DNA from: an uncultured Clostridia bacterium
Lineage (GTDB): Bacteria > Bacillota > Clostridia > Christensenellales > Borkfalkiaceae
Assembly (NCBI GenBank): GCA_934254755.1
Contig: CAKQMM010000005.1
Span: 1-17,810, forward strand
DNA: 17,810 bases
Direction of reading: 5' to 3'
Numbering within the stretch: the stretch's first letter is position 1; every line of letters starts with the position of its first letter. The notes beneath the pieces are model-generated. The model had not been told where the DNA came from. It worked only from the letters and a program-made list of their open reading frames with translations, and searched no databases. Shown here one piece after another: positions 1 through 6,740 of the stretch. Position numbers and translations under genes: made by a program.

Positions 1-1
1 C

Positions 2-268
2 GGACTGGAAAAGCGCTCCGGAAAAGGCAGCATCCGTATCACCGCAGAGGAGGAAGGGGACGACCTAACCTTTATTATCCAGGATAACGGCATTGGCTTT
101 CAGGTGGATGAAGAAAATCCTTTGGGCAACGGTTACGCTCTGCACAATGTGGACCGGCGCATCAAGCTGTATTACGGCCCGCAGTTCGGCGTCGTTATCC
201 ACTCGGAGCCCAATGTGGGCACCGTGGTCCGTGTGGCCATCCGCCGTGAAATCCCCTCTTTCCTCTGA
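2..268 (+). CDS. Sensor histidine kinase, YesM/LytS-like, C-terminal fragment
   Basis: This is the last 88 codons of a gene whose start lies before the window; the frame opens at base 2 and stops with TGA at 266-268. What is seen is the end of a GHKL-type ATPase domain: a G1 box Gln-Asp-Asn-Gly-Ile-Gly near residue 27 and a G2 box Gly-Asn-Gly-Tyr-Ala-Leu near residue 43. This is followed by the typical ending in which Arg-Arg-Ile-Lys-Leu-Tyr-Tyr-Gly leads into a Gly-Thr-Val-Val-Arg-Val strand. That pattern fits the YesM family (HisKA_7TM-less, His_kinase plus HATPase_c), which are membrane sensors that phosphorylate YesN-type regulators. The response regulator starts 28 bases downstream, so the two are very likely one operon and a cognate pair. 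The sensing domain is not visible, so the signal cannot be named. Confidence 0.9.
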   Translation, partial: GLEKRSGKGSIRITAEEEGDDLTFIIQDNGIGFQVDEENPLGNGYALHNVDRRIKLYYGPQFGVVIHSEPNVGTVVRVAIRREIPSFL

Positions 269-296
269 GAGACGCGCTGACAGAAAGGAGAACGCC

Positions 297-1829
297 ATGT
301 ATCGGGTTTTGCTGGCAGACGACGAACAGATCGTCCTGCGAGGGCTGATGAAAAGTATTCACTGGGAACGGTTGGGCTGTCAGGTGGCGGCCTGCAGCGC
401 CTCTGGTGAGGAAGCGTTCCGGCTGGCGATGGAACTGAAGCCGGATATTGTGATTACGGACATCAAAATGCCTGGGAAAACTGGATTGGAGTTAATCCGG
501 GAGTTAAAGGAGGCCGGGTTGAACGCCGCTTTTCTGGTTTTCAGCGGTTATAACGAGTTCGATTTTGCCAAAGAAGCGCTGCGGCTGGAAACTGTGGATT
601 ATCTGCTGAAGCCCATGAACATTGAAGAAATTGAACAAGCTATTCAGCGGGCTAAGCTGCGGGTCCGGGAAAACAACGCCCGGACGCTGGTGCGCGAAAA
701 TCGGGACATTCTTCTGGAACGCAGCCTAAATCGACTGCTGGACGGCGAAATAGAGTCACTGGAAAGCCTGAACGGTTTTTCTGCCTTCGCGGTTGTCTGT
801 CTGCAGACTCTGACGGCAGACCCGGAGGCGCCGCTGCGGGAATTGGAGGAGCAATTTGCCCACCTGGAAGGATCGGGCCGACGCCTTTTCAAAGTGCGTC
901 AAAAACGGATGCTGAGCCTGATCTGCGCCACCGAGCAGCACCATGAAATCTATGATTTTGTGCGCAAGCTACTGAGCGTTTTGCAGCATGATCAGTTGGT
1001 GATGGATCGTGCATTTTTCTGGGGAATCGGAGAAATCTGCCAGACGCAGCGGGAACTTTCCAGCTCCTTCGGCACGGCCTGTGAAAGTCTGCAGTACTCC
1101 GTTTTTACCCAGGAGCAGACGGGCAAAGCACCACGCTTTCTGACCGATGCCAGCGACAGCTATGACCAGATGATCGACCAACTCGTTCAGGGTCTGTTCC
1201 GGGGCGAAGAAGAATTTCGTCTGCAGGAGCAACTGGAGCAGCTTTTTGAGCGAATGCTGTATGAACAGCTCAGTGTGGACGCCATGCACTCCGTCTGTTG
1301 CAATCTGGTCTATCACTGCCGCTATTTGGCCGGGCATAATTATGCTCATATTCTTAATCACAGCTTTTCGGATGCGTTGAGCGTATCCAGGGTGATGCAA
1401 TTTGAAACTATCGAAGAACTGAAAAACGATCTTTTGCAGACTTTCAGGCAGATTCGCCGGACACTGGCGAACGATGGCCCGTCTGTCAAGTCCGCAGTCA
1501 TCCGGCGCATTTATACCTATGTGGAAAACCATATGGATCAGCCCATCACCCTGACGGATCTGGCCGGTTACGTCAATATGAACGCCTCCTATATCAGCCA
1601 TATTTTTAAAAAGGAAACAGGGGCCAATCTTTTTGATTTTATTGTGGAACACAAAATGGAGCAGGCGATGAAGCTGTTGGAAAACGATACGCTGCTCATC
1701 GGCGAAGTAGCCCGCCGGGTCGGCTATGAGGATCAGCGCTATTTCTGCCAGGTGTTCAAAAAAAGGATGGGAATGACCGCTATGGAGTATCGCAATCAGC
1801 CAAAAAAAACCCACCCGGAAGCCAAATAA
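297..1829 (+). CDS. YesN-like response regulator (REC + AraC-type DNA-binding domain)
   Basis: A 510-residue cytoplasmic DNA-binding protein. Residues 1-120 form a receiver domain with the acidic pair Asp8-Asp9, phosphoacceptor Asp55 in Thr-Asp-Ile-Lys-Met-Pro, Ser83 and Lys105 (Leu-Lys-Pro). Residues of about 405-505 form an AraC/XylS double helix-turn-helix, with the family signature around Gly-Tyr-Glu-Asp-Gln-Arg-Tyr-Phe-Cys-Gln-Val-Phe-Lys-Lys. The middle 280 residues are a variable linker typical of YesN proteins. The ATG at 297 is chosen because AAAGGAG (284-290) precedes it at normal spacing and the receiver domain begins right there; the open frame further upstream only overlaps the kinase in another frame. 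It follows the kinase fragment directly. The binding-protein gene downstream has its own promoter and is the most likely target. The family role (phosphorylation-dependent activation of sugar-uptake genes) is established; the exact target is inference. Confidence 0.93.
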   Translation: MYRVLLADDEQIVLRGLMKSIHWERLGCQVAACSASGEEAFRLAMELKPDIVITDIKMPGKTGLELIRELKEAGLNAAFLVFSGYNEFDFAKEALRLETVDYLLKPMNIEEIEQAIQRAKLRVRENNARTLVRENRDILLERSLNRLLDGEIESLESLNGFSAFAVVCLQTLTADPEAPLRELEEQFAHLEGSGRRLFKVRQKRMLSLICATEQHHEIYDFVRKLLSVLQHDQLVMDRAFFWGIGEICQTQRELSSSFGTACESLQYSVFTQEQTGKAPRFLTDASDSYDQMIDQLVQGLFRGEEEFRLQEQLEQLFERMLYEQLSVDAMHSVCCNLVYHCRYLAGHNYAHILNHSFSDALSVSRVMQFETIEELKNDLLQTFRQIRRTLANDGPSVKSAVIRRIYTYVENHMDQPITLTDLAGYVNMNASYISHIFKKETGANLFDFIVEHKMEQAMKLLENDTLLIGEVARRVGYEDQRYFCQVFKKRMGMTAMEYRNQPKKTHPEAK

Positions 1830-1856
1830 ATCAGAAGAAACCCAAAGAATTTACCA

Positions 1857-1885
1857 TTTACGTTTCTCTGCCTTTTTTCTATACT
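1857..1885 (+). promoter_or_regulatory. Sigma-A type promoter before the first binding-protein gene
   Basis: TTTACG (1857-1862), a 17-base spacer and TATACT (1880-1885) give a usable -35/-10 pair inside the 95-base gap after the response regulator gene. The -35 is imperfect (4 of 6), as expected for a promoter that needs an activator such as the upstream YesN-like protein. A ribosome site AGGAGG lies at 1911-1916, eight bases before the ATG. Confidence 0.55.
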
Positions 1886-1924
1886 CAAAGCACAAAAACA
1901 ACCAAACAAAAGGAGGCAATTCCC

Positions 1925-3217
1925 ATGAAACGGTTTTCAACGATTCTCTCCCTCCTCCTGGCTGTGCTGCTGGTGTTCACCTCCTGCGCGGCTCTGGCGG
2001 AAGCCCCGGTGGAAAAGCATGTGGTCTTTCTGACCACAATCACTCCCGAGCAGGCCGGTTACCAGACGATCGAAGCGCTGGTGAAGGCGTATCAGGAAGA
2101 AGTCAACCCCGGCTTCACCATGGAAATGCAGTATATTGCCGACAAGCCCTCTTACCTGCAGAAGGTAAAGACTCTGGCGGCCTCCGGCGAACTGCCAGAT
2201 ATGTTCAACGTGGATGCGGATCCTTATGCCAACGTGCTTCTGGAAAACGGCCTTCTGCAGGACCTGACCGGCCTTGTGAATGAAAACAAGCTGGATGAAA
2301 TTTTCTACGCTGCGCCTCTGGCTTGGGGCCGTTCCAGCACCGGCGTTCAGATCGCCATTCCGATCAACTACTCTATGGAGGTATTCTGGTACAACAAGGC
2401 TATGTTTGCTGAAGCGGGCGTGGAAATTCCCAAAACCTTCGATGATTTTCTGTCCGCCTGCGCCAAGCTGAAGGGAGCGGGCTTCACCCCCATCTCCGTG
2501 GCCGGTAAAGAGCAATGGACCCTGCTGCGCTATGTGGATATGGTAACCTATAAATACGGCGACAACCAGTGGTTGTTTGATCTGGCCCGCAATAAGGGCA
2601 GCTTCAGCGATGAAGTGGGCATCCGCGGCGCTCAGTTCCTGGCGGAGTTGGGGCAGTATTTCCAAGCGGGTTTTGCCAACGCCGATTACACCAGCGCGCT
2701 GGAATACTTCGTGGGCGGCAACGCGGCCATCTATTACATGGGCACCTGGGATCTGAACTACTTCCAGAACGACCGGCTCAGCGAGGCCATGCAGGACAAC
2801 ATCGACTACTTCCTGCTGCCCACCGTCAATGAAGGCGACACTGAAGTGGGCAAGGCCCAGTTCTTCGCCATGAGCGAAATGCCGATCGGCTTCGGCACGG
2901 CCAACTTTGACAAGGAAATGGAACGCTTCATTATCTACTATGCCAATAACATCAGCCGCTTCACCACCAGTTCCTTCTCCTGCGCTGTAGGCGGCACCCT
3001 GCCCTACGATTCCGACATGGTTAACCGCCTGGCTAAGGACATGGAGGGCTCTGTGGGCGCCATCAACATCTACGATGCCGAGCTGGACCCCACGACCAAT
3101 GAGCTGATCGGCAACTTGGCGATTTCTCTGGCGTTGGGTGACATCACCGTCGAGGACTTTGCCTCTCAAGTGGACGCCTCCATCGACGAAAATTACGCCG
3201 ACTATTTCGCGGACTAA
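1925..3217 (+). CDS. ABC transporter solute-binding protein, family 1 (sugar type)
   Basis: A 430-residue exported binding protein. The N-terminus has basic Lys2-Arg3, a hydrophobic run at about 5-19, then Phe-Thr-Ser-Cys-Ala-Ala-Leu-Ala-Glu. The Cys could be a lipoprotein site, although Phe at -3 is a poor lipobox, and Ala-Leu-Ala just after it fits ordinary signal peptidase cleavage. The mature part has family 1 features: an early segment asking for a target in a window of Leu-Ala-Ser/Ala-Ala-Ser-Gly-Glu-Leu-Pro-Asp, and a Tyr-Asn-Lys-Ala-Met-Phe-Ala-Glu-Ala-Gly-Val segment near residue 157, seen in CUT1 sugar-binding proteins. Length is normal for the family. The next gene is a GH32 enzyme, suggesting a fructose-containing or related oligosaccharide ligand (inference). 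Unusually, no permease genes accompany it; they may lie upstream of the kinase or elsewhere. Confidence 0.9.
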   Translation: MKRFSTILSLLLAVLLVFTSCAALAEAPVEKHVVFLTTITPEQAGYQTIEALVKAYQEEVNPGFTMEMQYIADKPSYLQKVKTLAASGELPDMFNVDADPYANVLLENGLLQDLTGLVNENKLDEIFYAAPLAWGRSSTGVQIAIPINYSMEVFWYNKAMFAEAGVEIPKTFDDFLSACAKLKGAGFTPISVAGKEQWTLLRYVDMVTYKYGDNQWLFDLARNKGSFSDEVGIRGAQFLAELGQYFQAGFANADYTSALEYFVGGNAAIYYMGTWDLNYFQNDRLSEAMQDNIDYFLLPTVNEGDTEVGKAQFFAMSEMPIGFGTANFDKEMERFIIYYANNISRFTTSSFSCAVGGTLPYDSDMVNRLAKDMEGSVGAINIYDAELDPTTNELIGNLAISLALGDITVEDFASQVDASIDENYADYFAD

Positions 3218-3236
3218 CCATTCTGCAAAAAACTGA

Positions 3237-3301
3237 GGACTGCTGCGGCAAGAACGTTAAGGGCAAAGCTCCCCCTGCATTCTTGCCGCACAGTCCCTTT
3301 T
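3237..3301 (+). terminator. Long hairpin with short T run between binding protein and GH32 gene
   Basis: GGACTG (3237-3242) plus TGCGGCAAGAA (3244-3254) pair with TTCTTGCCGCA (3280-3290) plus CAGTCC (3291-3296), a 17-bp stem with one bulged C and a 25-base loop, followed by CTTTT. It sits 20 bases after the stop codon. It can act as a terminator or partial attenuator that keeps binding-protein mRNA more abundant than the enzyme mRNA, and as a 3' stabiliser. The T run is short, so read-through into the GH32 gene is plausible; I see no separate promoter in the 29 bases that remain. Confidence 0.7.
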
Positions 3302-3330
3302 GAAAAAACAGCCGATGAAGGAGGGTGCTG

Positions 3331-4830
3331 ATGGAAAAGGTTTTTTTCCGGCCGGGGCAAAGCTATGTGGGAGATGTGATTCCCTATTATGAAAACGGAG
3401 TTTACTATCTCTTTTTTCTCAACGATAGGCGCAAAACAGACCGCACGGCCGATCAGACGGCCTGGGGACTGGTAACCACCCGGGATTTTGTCCATTATGA
3501 GGATCATGGAATCGTACTCCCCAACAGCCCTGTTACAGAAGCGGACAACTGCTGCTACACCGGCTGCGTCTATAAGAAAGCCGACGGAGACTATCATCTG
3601 TTCTACACGGCGCATAATAACGACAATCCGGCCTTTATGGATGAAAATGGCAATCCCATCCAGACGGTGATGCATGCCACCAGTACCGATCTATTCCACT
3701 GGCAGAAGCACCCCAATCGTTTTGGAAGCGACGGGCGGCTTTATACCAAACTGGATTGGCGCGACCCCTTTGTGTACTGGAATCCCGAGGAACAGCGCTA
3801 CAACATGCTGCTGGCCGCCCGGCGGCAGAAGGGAAGCTTCCGCCACGGCGGCTGCGTTCTCAAATGTCGCTCCTACGATTTATGGAGCTGGGAAGTAGAC
3901 GAACCTCTGTTCAATCCGGAAGCTTATTTTGCCCATGAATGTCCAGACCTCTTTTTTATGGGCGGTTGGTGGTATCTGGTTTATTCCACCTTTACCGAGC
4001 GCTTTTCCACCCACTACCGCCTGAGCCGTTCCATCAACGGCCCCTGGCTGTCCAGATCGCAGGATACTTGGGACGCCCGCGCCTATTACGCCGCCAAAAC
4101 GGCCGGTACTTCCGAACGCCGTTATGCCTTCGGCTGGATTCCCACCCGCAAGGGCCGGAGGGACTCCGGACGGTATGAATGGGGAGGAAACCTGTGCGTA
4201 CACGAACTGACGCAGCAGTCGGACGGAACCTTGCTGGTGCGGATGCCGGAAACCATTGCCCATTCCTTCAATCAGGAGCATTCTCCCGTATTTCTGCCGG
4301 AATACGGTGGAACCGCAGTGATAGAAAACGGCTGGGAACTGAAAGCGGAAGAAAAAAATCTCTCACTGGTAATGGACCAACTCCCTGAACAGTGCCTGAT
4401 CGAAGCAGACTTGTACTTCGAGCCGGGTATACGTTATTTTGGCCTCGCATTGAACTGGGGAGGCGATTTGGATGACGGTTATTTTTTCCGTTTGGAGCCC
4501 TTCTACAATCGCCTGGTTTTTGACCGTTGGCCTCGCTCGCCCCTCAGCGATGACTGCCAGCAGCAACATTATCTGGGTGGGGACATTCCTTTTCAGGTGG
4601 AACTGGAACGACCGGTCATCTTTGACACTTCTCAGGAGATTCATCTTCAGACGCTGGTGGAGGACGATATCGCCGTCTGCTACGTTAACCATACGGCGGC
4701 GCTCAGCGTGCGCCTTTATGACCTTCTGAAAAATCGCCGCTGGGGTTTCTTTGCGGCCGATGGTAAGCTCCAGGTCAAGAACCTCCGTGTTTTCACTCGA
4801 AAGAATGAAATCGATAGGAAGATTGATTGA
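3331..4830 (+). CDS. Glycoside hydrolase family 32-like beta-fructosidase, intracellular
   Basis: A 499-residue enzyme expected to release terminal fructose from sucrose-like or fructan oligosaccharides. Residues 1-310 look like the five-bladed propeller of GH32 (clan GH-J). The putative nucleophile is Asp15 in Val-Gly-Asp-Val-Ile-Pro, a variant of the usual Trp-Met-Asn-Asp-Pro-Asn-Gly block. The transition-state stabiliser is Asp145 in Trp-Arg-Asp-Pro, and the acid/base is Glu203 in His-Glu-Cys-Pro-Asp-Leu. Residues of about 330-495 resemble the C-terminal beta-sandwich. There is no signal peptide, so it acts inside the cell on imported sugar. The ATG at 3331 is preferred over an in-frame GTG at 3325 because AAGGAGG (3318-3324) lies six bases before it. 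The altered nucleophile block means the substrate may be unusual. The last eight residues run into the region of the degraded transposase. Confidence 0.82.
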   Translation: MEKVFFRPGQSYVGDVIPYYENGVYYLFFLNDRRKTDRTADQTAWGLVTTRDFVHYEDHGIVLPNSPVTEADNCCYTGCVYKKADGDYHLFYTAHNNDNPAFMDENGNPIQTVMHATSTDLFHWQKHPNRFGSDGRLYTKLDWRDPFVYWNPEEQRYNMLLAARRQKGSFRHGGCVLKCRSYDLWSWEVDEPLFNPEAYFAHECPDLFFMGGWWYLVYSTFTERFSTHYRLSRSINGPWLSRSQDTWDARAYYAAKTAGTSERRYAFGWIPTRKGRRDSGRYEWGGNLCVHELTQQSDGTLLVRMPETIAHSFNQEHSPVFLPEYGGTAVIENGWELKAEEKNLSLVMDQLPEQCLIEADLYFEPGIRYFGLALNWGGDLDDGYFFRLEPFYNRLVFDRWPRSPLSDDCQQQHYLGGDIPFQVELERPVIFDTSQEIHLQTLVEDDIAVCYVNHTAALSVRLYDLLKNRRWGFFAADGKLQVKNLRVFTRKNEIDRKID

Positions 4831-4864
4831 TTGCCAACCAACCCAAAACAGAATCGCTTTTGTT

Positions 4865-4971
4865 GCGGTTTTTGTCGTACTTCCGGCTAACTCGGGACAC
4901 GCCGTATTTTTCTGCGTACTTCATCAGGGAGTAGCGGTATTTCATATCCTGTGTTATGTTATACTGTCCAT
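4865..4971 (-). pseudogene. Degraded 5' remnant of an IS transposase gene
   Basis: Read on the - strand, an ATG at 4971-4969 gives Met-Asp-Ser-Ile-Thr and then a stop. An ATG at 4945-4943 opens a second frame reading Met-Lys-Tyr-Arg-Tyr-Ser-Leu-Met-Lys-Tyr-Ala-Glu-Lys-Tyr-Gly-Val-Ser-Arg-Val, then Ser-Arg-Lys-Tyr-Asp-Lys-Asn-Arg. I recognise this as the N-terminal helix-turn-helix start of integrase-type (DDE) transposases common in Clostridia, from memory and without a search. A TAACA repeat (a 5-base duplication of ATAAC) just after the first start breaks the frame that should join the two parts. Similarity fades before 4865, so the rest of the gene is gone. The upstream leader extends to about 5030 and contains a GTTGACACAAACC-like stretch that may be near an IS end. 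The whole 4831-5101 gap holds only this relic. Confidence 0.55.
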
Positions 4972-5101
4972 GAGGCTTGAGGCTCCTTTCGGTTGGTTTG
5001 TGTCAACTCTACTATACCACATGGAGTCCTCCGGTCTCTTTCTTTTGCCTTCATTGTCCAATATGTATGTAGCTCTACACCTAGCCCCGGCCCCTCCTAT
5101 C

Positions 5102-5131
5102 TTGCATCTTTCCCGCCGGATGTGCTATAAT
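5102..5131 (+). promoter_or_regulatory. Promoter of smpB-ssrA, extended -10
   Basis: TTGCAT (5102-5107), an 18-base spacer and a perfect TATAAT (5126-5131) preceded by TGC, giving an extended -10. Transcription would begin near 5138, leaving a short leader with GGAGG (5154-5158) before the smpB start. This is the strongest + strand promoter in the window and probably also serves the tmRNA gene, since I see no good promoter in the 13 bases between the two. Confidence 0.8.
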
Positions 5132-5165
5132 GACATTGGGAATCTGAAAGTTTGGAGGTTTCGCT

Positions 5166-5636
5166 ATGCCGCACCAGAAGGGCATAAAGCCCATCGCGCA
5201 AAATAAAAAGGCATACCACGATTATTTCGTGGAAGAAACCTACGAATGTGGTCTGAGCCTGATGGGCACAGAGGTCAAAAGCATGCGTCAGGGCAAGGTC
5301 AACCTGAAGGAAAGCTTCTGCATCCTGCGCAACGGCGAGGTTTTCGCCGAAGGCATGCACATCAGTCCCTATGACCACGGCAATCTCTTCAACCCCGATC
5401 CTCTGCGGCCCAAGAAGCTGCTCCTGCATAAAGCGGAGATCCGCAAGCTGGCCGGGCTGGTGAGCCGTCAAGGCTACACGCTCATTCCCCTCAAGGTTTA
5501 CCTGAAGGATGGGCGCATGAAGCTGGAGATGGGCCTCTGCCGCGGCAAGCATCTGCACGACAAGCGGGACGCTGCCGCTGAAAAGGACGCCAGGCGGGAG
5601 ATTGAGCGGGCTTTCAGCCGCCGTCAGGACGGATAA
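5166..5636 (+). CDS. smpB: SsrA-binding protein SmpB
   Basis: A 156-residue protein of standard SmpB length. It binds tmRNA and carries it with EF-Tu and alanine to ribosomes stalled on broken mRNA. Visible family marks are the N-terminal Asn-Lys-Lys-Ala-Tyr-His-Asp-Tyr block, [11 protein letters not shown] near residue 34, [10 protein letters not shown] near residue 116, and the basic tail beginning Gly-Lys-His-Leu-His-Asp-Lys-Arg. The start ATG has GGAGG (5154-5158) seven bases upstream. It is followed after 13 bases by its RNA partner ssrA, the arrangement usual in Firmicutes, and both likely come from one promoter. Confidence 0.97.
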   Translation: MPHQKGIKPIAQNKKAYHDYFVEETYECGLSLMGTEVKSMRQGKVNLKESFCILRNGEVFAEGMHISPYDHGNLFNPDPLRPKKLLLHKAEIRKLAGLVSRQGYTLIPLKVYLKDGRMKLEMGLCRGKHLHDKRDAAAEKDARREIERAFSRRQDG

Positions 5637-5649
5637 AGATTCCTTTCAT

Positions 5650-5996
5650 GGGGGTGTTCTGGTTTCGACGGGAGTGTTTGAGGGCATGGTTAGCGAGCCG
5701 CGGCCCCTGTACCGCGTAAAAACGGGGACAAAAAACAACTGACAATACCGAATTGTCTTTCGCGGCTTAATGCCGCGCGTCGGCCCGGGCTGCCCACAGG
5801 CCCGGTTCCCGGCGTCAGCAATGTGGGGAACGAGCGCGCCAAAGCTTTGAGGCGTTGTCCGTAATCATGAAGCTACCGTAACCGAAAGCCCGCCGCGAGG
5901 CGTTCGGTGAGGGGAATCCCAAAATCGTGGCTGCGCTCGGAGAAAACGATGTCAGCAAGCTTTCGGACGGGGGTTCGATTCCCCTCACCTCCACCA
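5650..5996 (+). ncRNA. ssrA: Transfer-messenger RNA (tmRNA), one-piece
   Basis: A 347-base tmRNA. The 5' end GGGGGTGTTCTGGTTTCGACG and the 3' end with T-arm GGGGTTCGATTCCCC pair through the acceptor stem GGGGGTG (5650-5656) with CACCTCC (5986-5992), followed by ACCA with an encoded CCA (5994-5996). The tag reading frame ends Thr-Asp-Asn-Thr-Glu-Leu-Ser-Phe-Ala-Ala with stop TAA at 5768-5770. The stop sits in the loop of a hairpin, CGCGGC (5761-5766) with GCCGCG (5772-5777), the expected helix 5. An in-frame TAA lies 12 codons before the Thr, so the resume codon is within the stretch coding Lys-Arg-Gly-Gln-Lys-Thr; I cannot fix which codon. The Ala-Ala end directs tagged proteins to ClpXP-type proteases. 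Confidence 0.96.
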
Positions 5997-5998
5997 AG

Positions 5999-6036
5999 AT
6001 AACTCCGATTGCGAAAGCAGTCGGAGTTATTGTTTT
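5999..6036 (+). terminator. Intrinsic terminator of ssrA
   Basis: ATAACTCCGA (5999-6008) pairs with TCGGAGTTAT (6021-6030). The pairing continues inward through TTGC/GCAG (one G-U pair) to a GAAA tetraloop, giving a 14-bp stem followed by TGTTTT. It starts three bases after the tmRNA CCA end. Confidence 0.88.
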
Positions 6037-6039
6037 ATG

Positions 6040-6061
6040 GGCTCTTTGTCAAAAGTTGGGG
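6040..6061 (+). repeat. Possible insertion-sequence end (ISL3-like)
   Basis: The 22 bases beginning GGCTCTTTGTCAAAAGTT resemble the terminal repeats I remember for ISL3-family elements, which begin GG-C/T-TCTT-T/C-GTCAA. It begins four bases after the ssrA terminator, and the following 6062-6110 shows no gene. No matching inverted copy is visible in the window, so it could be a solitary remnant or chance. Low confidence. Confidence 0.3.
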
Positions 6062-6127
6062 TGCGCAGGATTCGCAGCCTGTAAAATGCGGGCACGGAAG
6101 TTGGAGAAATGGACGGAGGTGCGGAGA

Positions 6128-6604
6128 GTGGATCTTTCTTTCAAATGCGATCATAATAAGTTTCATTACAGAGTGTGTGCAATGATCATTTCGGGAGATA
6201 GAATTCTGGCCATGCACGATGAGCGCTCCCCGTATTTTTATTTACCCGGCGGCAGAGTTGCCATGGGAGAAACGGCTGAACAAGCGGTAATACGAGAAGT
6301 GCGGGAAGAACTCGGTATTGCTGCGAAGATCATTCGACCGGTTTGGCTGAATCAGGCCTTTTTTACAGAAGAGGTAGAGAACCTGCGCTATCACGAACTT
6401 TGCATTTATTTTTTGATGGATGTTTCGGAAACAGATTTGCTCAAAAATGGGGATATATTTGCTAAGGCAGAGGGGAAACATACCCATATATTTGAATGGT
6501 TGGAGTTCAGCCGATTGAAGGATGAATATTTTTATCCGCTGTTTTTGAAAAAAGAGATTTTCCATCTCCCAAGTGCGTTTACGATTCGTACTGAATTTGA
6601 GTAG
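6128..6604 (+). CDS. Nudix hydrolase
   Basis: A 158-residue enzyme that would cleave a nucleoside diphosphate linked to another group, with Mg2+. A complete Nudix box runs from Gly42 to Ile64 (Gly-x5-Glu-x7-Arg-Glu-Val-Arg-Glu-Glu-Leu-Gly-Ile), preceded by Tyr-Leu-Pro-Gly-Gly-Arg-Val. The substrate cannot be told. The GTG at 6128 is chosen because GGAGG (6115-6119) lies eight bases upstream and the domain begins at once; an in-frame ATG at 6086 lacks a ribosome site, and the frame further upstream runs through the tmRNA. The gene is visibly more AT-rich than its neighbours and stands alone just after ssrA and a possible IS end, so it may have been acquired by transfer. The 136 bases after it contain nothing I recognise as intact. 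Confidence 0.88.
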   Translation: MDLSFKCDHNKFHYRVCAMIISGDRILAMHDERSPYFYLPGGRVAMGETAEQAVIREVREELGIAAKIIRPVWLNQAFFTEEVENLRYHELCIYFLMDVSETDLLKNGDIFAKAEGKHTHIFEWLEFSRLKDEYFYPLFLKKEIFHLPSAFTIRTEFE

Positions 6605-6740
6605 AACAGCGGCTTTCGGCTTTACAAACGAATCAGCAGGGGTTCACTTTTTCTGCCATGGTTTCATTTCTTCAGGGAGTCCTTGATGGCTTGCAGTTGA
6701 TAGAGGGCTAATCATGTTTTTGGAAAGCGGAGGATCTGAA

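Noticed and set aside
93..296. N-terminal extension of the response regulator
   Set aside because: These codons overlap the kinase gene in another frame and resemble nothing; the receiver domain begins at 297 behind a good ribosome site.
4751..5206. 151-codon + strand open frame across the GH32-smpB gap
   Set aside because: It overlaps GH32 and smpB in another frame, lacks a ribosome site, and covers the promoter of smpB and a transposase relic.
5970..5996. Integration (att) site at the tmRNA 3' end
   Set aside because: No second copy of the T-arm and acceptor sequence is seen in the window and no integrase gene is present.
5927..6127. N-terminal extension of the Nudix protein
   Set aside because: It would run through the tmRNA 3' half and its terminator; a GTG with GGAGG starts the domain at 6128.
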